From positions 124,001 to 188,000 of the forward strand of contig NW_023501039.1 of assembly GCF_014066305.1 (NCBI RefSeq): a stretch of 64,000 nt of DNA. Reading direction: 5' to 3'. The stretch is from Letharia columbiana (Eukaryota > Ascomycota > Lecanoromycetes > Lecanorales > Parmeliaceae). Both the position numbers and the translations under genes were made by a program. This document shows positions 26,247 through 35,739 of this stretch, piece after piece (the stretch's first letter is position 1; each line of letters starts with the position of its first letter). The notes under the pieces are model-generated. The model had not been told where the DNA came from. It was given only the letters and a program-made list of their open reading frames with translations, and searched no databases.

Positions 26247-26525
26247 GGGGTTCCAGTAATCAAGACATTCCTTGATGTTCTATAAATCTCACTTAGGAAT
26301 GTCAAAGTAGCAATATGGCTAATGCTTTGGGTGTAAAGGATTTTGGATATCCAAGCTCGTGGTACATCAAGCGAATTGACTTTGGCAGTAAGGGAACAGC
26401 ATGCACAGTATCTCATCTATCATACATTTGCAGCAACGCAAGCTTCTCATTGTCAGGAAGCACCGGAGTCCTGGTATTACCAACAGAACCCGGGGAGCAG
26501 TGCCAGCCATCGAGTAGTCAACCAG
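26247..26525. other. Short intergenic stretch
   Basis: Between the broken F-box gene and the 3' end of the minus-strand gene; nothing recognised. Confidence 0.4.
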
Positions 26526-27602
26526 TCAGCTTGCCGTCGGAGTATTTCCGTCTCCTGTCAGAGTCCACAGCATGTGGTAGTTGTCACCTTCATCTGTAGT
26601 GAAGATATTGACGGCCTCGATCGACTTGGTACCCAACTCATTAGGATGTGAGACCAGGAGATCTACGATAGAAACTCCGTGGATAGTACCTAAGAGTGCC
26701 TGGAATTGTGTGTCGGTCGTGACGAATTTGAGTCCGGGCCAATTCTCGTTGAACTCGTCCTCTCCTTTGGCCGCTGCTTGATCGATAATGGATCTAGTAT
26801 TCTCCATGATGATCTCATGCCGGAAGATGTATTTCAAATCGCTGACTGCCAACGGTGTTGCCTCCGCCTTTGCTACCGTCGCCCATTGTATCCAAACTAC
26901 GTCAGACATCCGCGACACCTTCGGAAGCTTCTGTTTCCAGTCTGCTGGGACACTTTCTTGTTCGTTGATCATGGCGGCGGGACTGTGACTGACATTTGCA
27001 ACAATCGTCTTGCCCTTGACGTTGACGTGAACACTGAACCTGGCACTAATTGGGGGCTACTCCGTCGACGAGTCAGCTATTTTAAAAAAATCTTGAGAAA
27101 CTAGAGCTAGGCCAGATCTTCGAATCCGGGGTCACAAAAAGGCAAAAGAAACTTACTAGACCAGTATGCCAGCAGTTTTTGAATTTCTGATTTTGCAGAG
27201 ATACTCTGTAGTGGTTCGCGCTACCTTGAGGTATATCCAGCTCATCGAATGCATCAACGAATTCAGGTGGTGCTTGTCCGTTTGGCTCTTCATTGACACT
27301 CCAGCCATTGCCAGTACCCTCAGGGATGTCTGTGGGACTCTAGAAGATGTCAAAGTCGGCGTGTATTCTTCTAACACAGTTCTTGCGCTGTGACATCAAG
27401 AGAGAGAGAGAGGAAGAAAAAACCATTGGAGCTGAGCGTTCCCAAGACTCAAGTTGCAAATCTAGATGACTAGAGAGCATCTCTGTGGAAGCATTTGAAA
27501 GAATGCACGTACCTCCAGATCACTCAACAATAGGTATTGAGATTCCGTTCGGGTTCCGCCGAGCCTGCCAAGCTGAATGCCGCCATTAGCTACGGCTTCG
27601 TC
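26526..27602 (-). CDS. Unrecognised multi-exon protein, 5' end not determined
   Basis: Three minus-strand exons join with phase-0 introns. They are about 27,602-27,513 (frame reading GGIQLGRLGGTRTESQYLLL), 27,339-27,157 and 27,056-26,526 (stop). The introns are 27,340-27,512 (donor GTACGT, acceptor CTTCTAG) and 27,057-27,156 (donor GTAAGT, acceptor TAG). Across the second junction the protein reads NCWHTGL then PPISARFSVHVNVKGK. The body contains WIQWATVAKAEATPL and FQALLGTIHGVSIVDLL, a soluble alpha/beta-like protein without membrane segments. No family is recognised. An in-frame stop upstream of 27,602 and lack of ATG mean that at least one more 5' exon exists. Confidence 0.55.
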
Positions 27603-28212
27603 CCTAATGTGGAATCTAGATCAGCTGCTCTGTCCCTTGCCAAAACGGATTTGAAGTCAGAAAGATAGATATGTGTAATGGGAGGACCAGAAAATTATGA
27701 AGGGCATGTAAAAGTGGTGGGATGTTACCAGGTAAGAGTCACGTCTCTTTTGACACGAGGAGGAGGAGGGAACATGATGCTAAGGCAACGAATATTGAGA
27801 GTCGTAGGGGCTGCATCTTAGCTTGGACGATGTCTGCAGAGTGGAGAAGCAATGCAGCTCAGAGGATGTATATTTATACTAGTCGACGGGAAAGAAGCCA
27901 AGTACTAAAGCTGAAGAGTGGGCGGGCTTTCCCAGTCACCCCTTCAATTTCCCACCGTAAGTTGTCAACACCTGCGGGGTAGTCGACTTTCAGATCACGC
28001 TCCACCCACAGACCATGCCCGAGGCTTCACTTTCTGAATCTTCAAATTGTTAGAGCTTGATCCGAGCACATCACCCGTGATTGCCAGGGGCACGATGGGG
28101 GCAAGACTCGGTTGATTGTGCCACTCAACGCCAATCAGAATTATCGAAGGACTCTCGTGATCATCAAGGCCCATCGAAGCCAGGCATCCTCAAGTAGCTC
28201 CACGAGAAGCTA
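27603..28212. other. Intergenic / 5' region of the minus-strand gene
   Basis: May contain the missing first exon of the gene ending at 26,526. No other feature is supported. Confidence 0.4.
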
Positions 28213-28596
28213 ATGCAGACTCCCGTTGAAGTGAAAACGGAGCCCCCAGGACCGTGGCAGCTTCATGCCCGCAACCTCATTACTACCAAGTGTCAGATTC
28301 CGAGCGCATCCCTGGTTTTAAGGTCGTTAGAGGAGAGTCGGGTGGAAGTCTCATCTTTCCGTTGGACAACAGCAGTAAGACTCATCGGAGCTTTCTTGTC
28401 TACCCGGAACGTGACCAATCCAGTAGTCCCCAAATGGCGCCATGAGGAGCTAATGCAGGGTCCCGTGGAGAGTGAGATTGAAACACTCTGGAACTCGGAA
28501 CTCTCAGCCCTCCTCCACGGACGGCTGCATCCACAACCCCACATCTTCTGGGTATCCTGCACACCACCGTCTACCGCTTCTGAGCGTTGTGTCTAG
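28213..28596 (+). CDS. Weak ORF, 127 aa, containing a degenerate direct repeat
   Basis: An open frame without recognisable domain. About 45 bases at 28,203-28,247 recur in diverged form at 28,439-28,484 (shared GAAGCTAATGCAG/GAGGAGCTAATGCAG then CCCGT). That suggests an old local duplication rather than a conserved protein. Coding status is doubtful. Confidence 0.2.
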   Translation: MQTPVEVKTEPPGPWQLHARNLITTKCQIPSASLVLRSLEESRVEVSSFRWTTAVRLIGAFLSTRNVTNPVVPKWRHEELMQGPVESEIETLWNSELSALLHGRLHPQPHIFWVSCTPPSTASERCV

Positions 28597-30084
28597 GAGA
28601 TGTAATTTTTTGGCGCTGCTGCGCCACCTTCACGCCTATCAACATTCTCCGTGCCGTATCTGCCTTGTCCGGTGATACTTTCTTCTCCAACATCCATAGA
28701 GTCCACCACCTTTTCAAAGGCCCTCAAATCTCCTTCAAATTAGCTTCGGCTCTCTCCCCACTACTCCTAACTCTTTCGAAAGCGAGTATGCGGTTGCCGC
28801 TGAAAGCTCAGCACTATCTTTATGCTTTCGCCATCGCCTTGCTTTTGCCGAGGATCAGTGTCTGAGTATCGGCCTCCTCTGCAGTAGCGCTTTTCTGCTC
28901 CAAAAGGCTGATTCAGCTGTTGACGACCGCATTCACATTCGACCTCTGCACACCCCCTTCACCTTTGCGGCACTTTGGGGGCTGTGTGATGAATGACGCC
29001 CGAAATTGTAAAGATAAGCGCAACAAGAGGCATTTTCCTTGATTCAGGCATGCCTCAATTTCAACAGTGAAAGGCTGGACCTAGACGTACACCCCTTTCT
29101 GCTACATGTACACAAGGGGCGTAGATGTAGCAAAAAGTGATGCGCGTCTAGCTCTTACCTATAGATATCGCGAGATACGCAATTTCTTGCAATTCATGAT
29201 TTAGTACGCGCAGAATTACATATGCCGCTTCACGCTCATCGAGACGAGAGTGATGAAAAGTGAGCTCGCTTCTTCTTTTGGGATGAACTCTCTTGAATGT
29301 GGATGAGTTGAAGTGAATCGGCTTTCTTGTCCATTGACCTGGAGATTGAAATCTTCTGCATTCGTTCTCCAGAATCTCTCCCAGCTGACACTATACATCT
29401 ACTCATATATACACCTTACAGTGATATATAAGGTCCTTCACTTGGCCAATACCATCCTCGCCACAGTGATGCTCAGCGAATTCAATCTGATTCACAACAT
29501 TGGCCTGCAGGTGAGACAAGTGTCACTACTCGACTGAGAATCTGCCTTGAAAACCGACTCCTTGTGTCACTTGTTGCAGCTTCCCTACAACACCAGCGAT
29601 CGGATCGGGCCTGGAGTGGCTTGACGCTACCTATATAAACGGTCTTGACTGCACATGAACCTCTTCAAAGTTATTCTTCTGTTCTGTAACATTGGCTATG
29701 AACCCCTACTCAGTGCATGACATACCATTCTTACCACGTATGTGTTTCACTGCTCAGAGATGTTTATCCCGCCGTCTGTCGCACTAGGGTCTTGACGAGT
29801 ATACTTCCAAAGCCGATCTCGCTGACATAAACCACAATATCGAAAAAAAGCTCATTTAGTCTACATCTGTTTTACTACATATGTTGAAACCGCAATGTCA
29901 ACACTCTTTGCACATAACTACTTTCTCAGAAGCCATGTTATACATACACATATACACTCGAACGAGCAAACCTTTCAAAGCACTCAACTGAAACTCCTTC
30001 GTGACCCTGATGTGAAAGATGCTTGTCGGTTCAAAGAGTTTCGCAATGACGCACATGAGTGTGGCTGGGCCACAATTCGCCATG
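28597..30084. other. Intergenic, no gene supported
   Basis: Scattered short frames only. A small imperfect inverted repeat (TACACCCCTTT ... AAGGGGCGTA) lies near 29,088-29,122. Nothing else stands out. Confidence 0.45.
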
Positions 30085-30240
30085 TGTCACGGTTTCACCT
30101 TACTTGCAGACTTAGAGTTGCCAAGGCCTGTCGGCCTTCTACCCTACTGTGGAAACTACACTTATAATTGTTCTTTATTAACAGTATTCTCTTTATACTA
30201 CCAATAAAGAGTTATTACACACATCTTTAAGTCCCTGACA
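30085..30240 (+). repeat. Solo LTR, 156 bp, TGTCA...TGACA, un-RIPed relative of the gypsy LTRs
   Basis: Starts TGTCACGGTTTCACC and ends AAGTCCCTGACA. Its 3' half (CAGTATTCTCTTTATACTA...GAGTTATTACACACATC) matches the gypsy LTR core seen at 3,451 and the end of the LTR at 20,051. It retains the C and G bases lost elsewhere. The flanks CCATG and CTGTG match only in part, so a target duplication is not proven. Confidence 0.75.
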
Positions 30241-30634
30241 CTGTGTCTGGGGAACGGAATTACACCAAGAGCACGAGCAGCGCCTAAGTGGCCCGCCAAA
30301 CACCGTGCCTACCTAGTCGGGCCCACACATTTCAGTCATGCGGAAAGCGTCTTCGTGGCCCATGACATCAACTTCACGAGCACCGCCCGACCAAGACACA
30401 AGCTGTTGAGTATTACCGCAGGTATGCCACGCTCGATTTTAAGAAACACTTTGTGTACGCACCGGAAACGGTTTCTGGCAGCTTCTTTACCACACGTGGG
30501 CTAATCTGCTGCGAAATAGAGTACTCGCAACTACCCAATGGTTCGACCCAAAGCGTGAATATCTGGCAGTCCACGATGCCAAGAAGCCCAGCAAAGCTTA
30601 GACGGCGAGTCCAGCAGCCGAGATCAATAAGCAA
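30241..30634. other. Segment between two solo LTRs with a short coding-like tail
   Basis: A frame from about 30,443 to 30,602 (FWQLLYHTWANLL ... WFDPKREYLAVHDAKK, stop TAG) looks like the end of a protein but has no start and no recognised family. It could be a host gene remnant or retroelement interior. Confidence 0.3.
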
Positions 30635-30781
30635 TGTCACGGTTTCAATGACCTTTCTTTTTTTTTGGCCCAATTTGGGTTAAGGGGGAAAAGCCTTTTC
30701 CCCTTTTTCCCCTTGAAGCCCCACTTGTTAATCCTACATTGTATTCTCTTTTACTAATATTCCCACACACTATTGAGGACA
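30635..30781 (+). repeat. Solo LTR, 147 bp, with perfect 5-bp target duplication AGCAA
   Basis: Begins TGTCACGGTTTCA, the same 13 bases as the LTR at 30,085, and ends TATTGAGGACA. AGCAA stands on both sides (30,630-30,634 and 30,782-30,786). The middle contains a GGGGGAAAAGCC/TTTTCCCC hairpin-like stretch not found in the other copies. Confidence 0.8.
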
Positions 30782-31797
30782 AGCAATCAGAAGTCGATTA
30801 TAGCGCAGGCAAGGTCGAGAAGGTTTGCCAAGATATCAATGAGGATCCGGAACTGCGATCCCAGCTCCAACGACTTGCACTTGTCTTTGCCTCTTGGTAC
30901 AGCGATAATCTATAGCTAGCGTGTGAGCAAGAGGCGGAAGAAGCCAGGACGCAAAAGCTAAAAAGGCTAAGGCCGGGAAGAATGTGGACGCGAGGAAGAA
31001 AGAGGAGATAGCTTGTGAAGTGATTCATTGGTCGATTCTGTTGTCATTCAGGAGAACCAGTCAGCGATGAGTTCGTAACGAGAGCTCAATGACTCGGACA
31101 TTGGGAAGGGATGGGACGAGATTATGCAGATAGAAACTGAATAACTTGTTACATAGGAACAAAGAAAGCGTCAACAAGCAATCGATATCTTACTCCAGAC
31201 TTATAATCTCCACTACATCCTCTAAACCTCACCTTCAGTATTCCAGCTGCTTCTATCTGTTCCATGGTAGTGGTAGCAATTCAGGGATCAAGACATGGTA
31301 AAATAATGGAGAGTCGTAAATAACTTAGAAAGTGATGATCAGATTTTTTGACTTACAGGCATCAACCCCTTTGAGAATAGGTACACTTCGCTGACCAACA
31401 CTTCGCTAACCATCCTAACATCAATCCAAAGCAAGAGTACTCTCTACGTCCGCTTCTTCACCACAAATGGCAATTAGACTGTCTGCTAAACCTCACGTGT
31501 AGAAGAGTGCGTTTGGCACTTGCTTTTGCCCCGAAGAAACTAGGCAGACGGGTGTTTCTGCAGTGTCTTCGTCCAACCAAGTTGTGATCATAGAAGTCAC
31601 GATCGTGACTCCAGTTTCCAACCAGGAAACCACGTGAGCAGACCGAAAAAGCCAAGAAGCTCGAACCAATGCGAGCCTAATGATCGCTCGGTCTTTTGGA
31701 AGACGTTCGAATTTTTTTTTCATATCATCCAAACCCCTATCCAATTTCAATTTCCAACGGAGCACCACTACAACATCAGCACGTGCAACAAAGCAAA
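30782..31797. other. Intergenic, nothing supported
   Basis: Short frames on both strands without domains. It includes upstream DNA of the weak ORF at 31,798. Confidence 0.4.
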
Positions 31798-32295
31798 ATG
31801 GCACCGCATAGAACAATGCGAAGACACCGACGAGCTCGAACTCGGGCGGCCAAACCCTCTGGATCGGACACACGCCCGAGTCGCCACACCGATGGAACTA
31901 CGTGGCGAAATCGGGCCAGAAACCCACCACGACACCGCGAAGGAGAAGTTCCACCACGTCATCAAAGGCGTCGACTCGACCCGAGACTGTTGCGGACCTG
32001 CAGACGGATACGCACCGAGACGGCACTGCTGCCGTACCGGCTCAACAGCTTTGCTTTCCAGGACGATTCGGTACGGAGGCCCATTCGAGAAGGGTGCGAG
32101 AGGGTGGGAAGGAGCGGGCGGTGGGGGAGTGTGGGATTTCAGACCGGGGGGGAGGGGGTTCGAAGCTGGGGAGCGGTGGAGGGTGAGGGGTTGAGTGGGG
32201 TCGAGTCTGTAAAGCGCGCAGCTTGTGTGGAGAGAGAGGTATGGGTTGTCAAGACCTCTGGGTGCAAGTTTCCACCTGGATATGAGACGGTATGA
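31798..32295 (+). CDS. Weak ORF related in style to fungal 'CRRIRTE'-type F-box-like proteins
   Basis: From ATG 31,798 a very Arg-rich frame leads into RLLRTCRRIRTETALLPYRL followed by NSFAF. This pattern is common in short ascomycete F-box-like proteins (L-L-x-T-C-R-x-I-R-x-E). Downstream the frame is G-rich and loses that character. A plausible continuation (SFHLDMRRYECEQW near 32,270-32,310) lies in another frame, so an unrecognised intron or a frameshift is likely. Three overlapping long frames occur here because of the high GC, so coding strand is a judgement. Confidence 0.3.
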   Translation: MAPHRTMRRHRRARTRAAKPSGSDTRPSRHTDGTTWRNRARNPPRHREGEVPPRHQRRRLDPRLLRTCRRIRTETALLPYRLNSFAFQDDSVRRPIREGCERVGRSGRWGSVGFQTGGEGVRSWGAVEGEGLSGVESVKRAACVEREVWVVKTSGCKFPPGYETV

Positions 32296-32870
32296 ATGTG
32301 AACAATGGTAGGAGAAGTCGTTAATGCAATTAGGTCGAACATGGCAGAGATACCACCGACGTGAGGAGAGATGCATGTATCTGCTCTGCCGTCACGGAAT
32401 GCGGTAGTTTGGAAATCGTCCCCGTAAGAGGCATCTGCGCTTCCCCTCTCTACCCATACATTTGACACAGTGAGCTCAAAGTCAAGGCGGTGTTCTCTGA
32501 AATGCACAGGTTGAAGGGACGATATGATGGTTCCAGCTGAGGGGTTGTGTAGTTCAAATGTTCATATGTGTTGGTGGGTGCGATTCCGGTGAACGTAATA
32601 ATCTGGTGCTTCAAACCCGACTCTTCATCTGCTCTGGAGGGCGGATCTGTCGAAGAGAATCGATACCAATGCTTCCGGGTACAGCAAGTCATGTGCAATT
32701 TTCAACATGAATGTCTGGAATACACATTCGCATTTACCAAATTGTAAGGGTAGTAAAACGCTACAAAGCTGTGTTGGGCTCGGTATGGACACCCAGGTAT
32801 ATAGCTCAAAGACATTCCGGGATGGTAAGATGCCATTCATATGACGCCTCGCAATGCCATCAACCTTCTC
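32296..32870. other. Intergenic, 3' flank of the glucanase gene
   Basis: No supported feature. Confidence 0.4.
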
Positions 32871-35262
32871 TCAATAATTCTCACTCAATCCCTGCCCCGC
32901 AAAATCCGGCACCGCACTCGTACAATTGAAATTTCTGTTCCACGTCTTAGATGGCAGAATGCCATTCGCCATGCCCGCCTTCCAATCCCACTGCGTTGCT
33001 GATTCCGTCGTCCACGTCCAATAAAACCACCCCCAGGCACTTTCAAAACTTGACATCTGCGCCTCCGCGTTCATCATGAGCCAGGATTTGTAAGTGTTGG
33101 AGTAGGAAGATGGGTTAGCGTTGGCGGATGAGCAGGAGCAGGAGGAGGATTTGGAGGGACAGTCGGGCGAGAGGACCGCGACGGTGCGGTCGGTAGACTG
33201 CAGGGTTCCTTCCCAGCGAGTGCCGGCGTTGACGTCGTTAAGATAGGTGGTGCAGTCGGTGTCGGCTTGGGACCATTCGCCGCAAAGGGTGGGTCCGTAG
33301 CTGTAATGACAATGAGCAAACGCCTTTCGTATCCTGTGTGCCAAATGTACTATGGAGAACTTACCCAGTAGTGGTATCCTCGCTCAATTTCATCTGGCCC
33401 GTCCACCCAGTACAAGCATACTGCACCTTCGCCGTATGATTCAAAGCGATCAGACCAGCGTCAAAGATTGTGTACTCATGTGCGTCCAGAACCAATCCGC
33501 TGATCCCCTGCAGCTGTCCTTGCCATTTCTCGATTCCTAGAAACCCGTCGCCAAAAGCAACTGTCTGGTTCATGCCACTCTTGCGGACGATCTGCGCAGC
33601 GCTCGCTGTCCAGTCGACCACTGCCGACTGAGAGAGGGCAGTCATCTTCGGCTCATTGACGAGGCCATAGATAGTAATGACGTTCTGGTACCGCGGCTGG
33701 GCGAAGAAAGTCGATAGCTGCGTATGAAGATCAAGCGAGCGTTGCGCATTCAGCGCACCATCGGTGCCGTTCAACCATCCAATTGGACCCTGACGGCCGC
33801 TGTGATTCCAACCGTTCTGACTGCCCGGAAGAGCGTGCAAGTCCAGATTGACTCTCAACCCGTACTGCCTCGCGTACTCGATGCCTCTGAGTAGATACCG
33901 CCAACTTATCTTGGGAACATATGGATCCCCTGGATATGTCGTGACTGCCCAGTAAGAGTATGGGATCCTCACATGATCGAACCCTGCCGCCTGGATGCTC
34001 GCGAAATCATCCTCAGTGATGAACTGCGAGTAATGCTTCTCAATCACCTGCGCGGCTTTGGTCGGTCCAAGTATGTTCGACAAAGTATACTCGTCAACGA
34101 TATTTTGATTCGACTGGTACGTATTGAACAGACTTGGAGTGATAAATGGCTCAATAGATAGCCAGCCTCCAAGGTTCACACCTCGAATGGGCATTGTTCC
34201 ATAGGCCCACACTTGGTTCAGCGCTGGCACGAACTGATTGGCTTGCGTCGTATCATTCCACGTCGAGTTGAGCCCCATGATCGACAAGCCTCCAACCGTG
34301 TCATTCGTATATGTGACATTGAAGTTCGTCGTATCATACCACGTAAATGGGTCCAGAATTGTGTTCTTTGCCGCTGTTGGTATATCGTTCTCACTGACTC
34401 CATTCAAGTTGCTATTACTGGGATCACTCCCACTGGTCGAAGAACCACTTCCACCACTTGGTGCAGACTTCTTCTTGCTCACCACAATGGCGACGGGTAT
34501 CAAAATGATAAGCAAAAGGACTACGACTCCAAAAGCAATCCAGCATCTCTTTCCAAATCTTCTTTTCCCTTTCCTCTCATCTGCGCTCACAAACCCTCCT
34601 CTTGCCCGCTTAGATCTTCCCTCTTCAAGCAGCGGTCCACTGACCACCCGTCTCCGTTCCACCTTCCCATATGTGCCATCAGATCTCCGCCTGTGCTTAA
34701 CTTTCTCTTTGGCAACTCGTCCTGTTGCTACCTTCTCTTTGACCGTCTTCTTCTCGCTCCATACTCTATCTCTCTTTTCTCTTTCCTTGACCTGACCTCC
34801 AGTCTTCTCGTTAAGGGCATCCAACTTCGCAAGCGAGTCAATCGAAAGAGGATTGGAGCTCCGTGCTGTGGTGTCAGATTCGTAACTCTTATGCTTCTCT
34901 TCCACCACAAACTTCTTGGACTTTCGCTCAGGACTTCTCCTCCTAGTCTGCGCGGTCCATGCTGGGCTTTTCTCCCTCCTCTTCTGCGGCGTTCTAAGTT
35001 CCAGCTCGCTCTCGCTCTCCGACTCGTTTTCTTCTTCTACAACAATCCTCCTACTTCTACGGTCTGGGCTCCTCGTCCGTTTCTGTGGGGTGCGCTCTCG
35101 CCTTGGAGAGCGCTCCGGGCTCTGTGTTCTTCGCTTTGGCGTTCGCGACTTCTCAGGCGTTCCATGTTCTTTTCTTTCTTCTCTTTCAGCAGCGTGCCGT
35201 GTGCGACCATTAGAAGGCCTAGTGGGACGGGTTTGGACGTTGCGGTGGGAGGGAGAGGGCAT
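32871..35262 (-). CDS. Membrane-anchored exo-beta-1,3-glucanase, GH5 family (glucan 1,3-beta-glucosidase D type)
   Basis: Two exons, 35,262-33,365 and 33,300-32,871, with a 64-bp intron (GTAAGT..CAG), give 775 aa. Residues 1-240 are a highly charged Arg/Ser/Glu-rich cytosolic tail with RS-like runs. Residues 241-262 form one hydrophobic anchor (type II topology), followed by a Ser/Gly/Asn-rich linker. The GH5 domain starts near 340 with PIRGVNLGGWLSIEPFITP. The acid/base Glu is E537 (GLVNEPK); the nucleophile Glu is E641 (LCGEWS), just after the splice junction. Family role: trimming of cell-wall beta-1,3-glucan from non-reducing ends at the plasma membrane or wall. The RS-like tail is longer and more repetitive than the catalytic role requires. 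Function is strongly supported. Confidence 0.93.
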
Positions 35263-35739
35263 TTCGAGGTGTCACAATACGTAGATTAGAGGAAGTTGAG
35301 AAGATAATGAAAGATGAAGATCAGCACGAGCTTTACGCGACCCTTACTTAGGTTTCAATGGCATTGTCTCCATTGTGCGGTAAGAAAGGATCACGTTGCC
35401 AAGAATTTGACGTCGACGCAGTACCGAGGTCTACAAATAGAGACTAATGGTCGCTCGGGTAACGGTATTCAGCCCTACAAAAAGCCAGGAAAAGGGGTGT
35501 CAAACCGATGAGATTAGCCTCTTGGAGAAACGTTTCCAACAAAATAGGACATGGACGCGATGAATAGCCTCGTGTTATCCAGCCTCAACAGTGTTCTATC
35601 AATGCGATTGTCGGATATGATGGCAAAGCCTGAAATCTCCTAGTATTGATTAAGAATCGCAGAAGACAGTCCATGTGCCATATCCATCGCAAGGCGCTCT
35701 ATGTCGTGACTTTCGTATTAAGAGAAACCAGCATATCAT
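35263..35739. other. Intergenic between two minus-strand genes
   Basis: Promoter side of the glucanase and 3' flank of the SNF2 gene; no other feature seen. Confidence 0.5.

Noticed and set aside
30241..30634. Reading 30,085-30,781 as one miniature LTR retrotransposon
   Set aside because: The second LTR has its own perfect AGCAA duplication, which marks it as an independent solo LTR; the LTR lengths also differ (156 and 147 bp).
31768..32376. 202-codon minus frame overlapping the weak plus ORF
   Set aside because: Low-complexity Ser/Pro product from GC-rich DNA; the plus frame alone shows a family-like motif.
34213..35289. Long plus-strand frames opposite the glucanase exon
   Set aside because: Mirror frames of the Arg/Ser-rich minus-strand coding region; no domain, and the minus strand has a complete GH5 enzyme.
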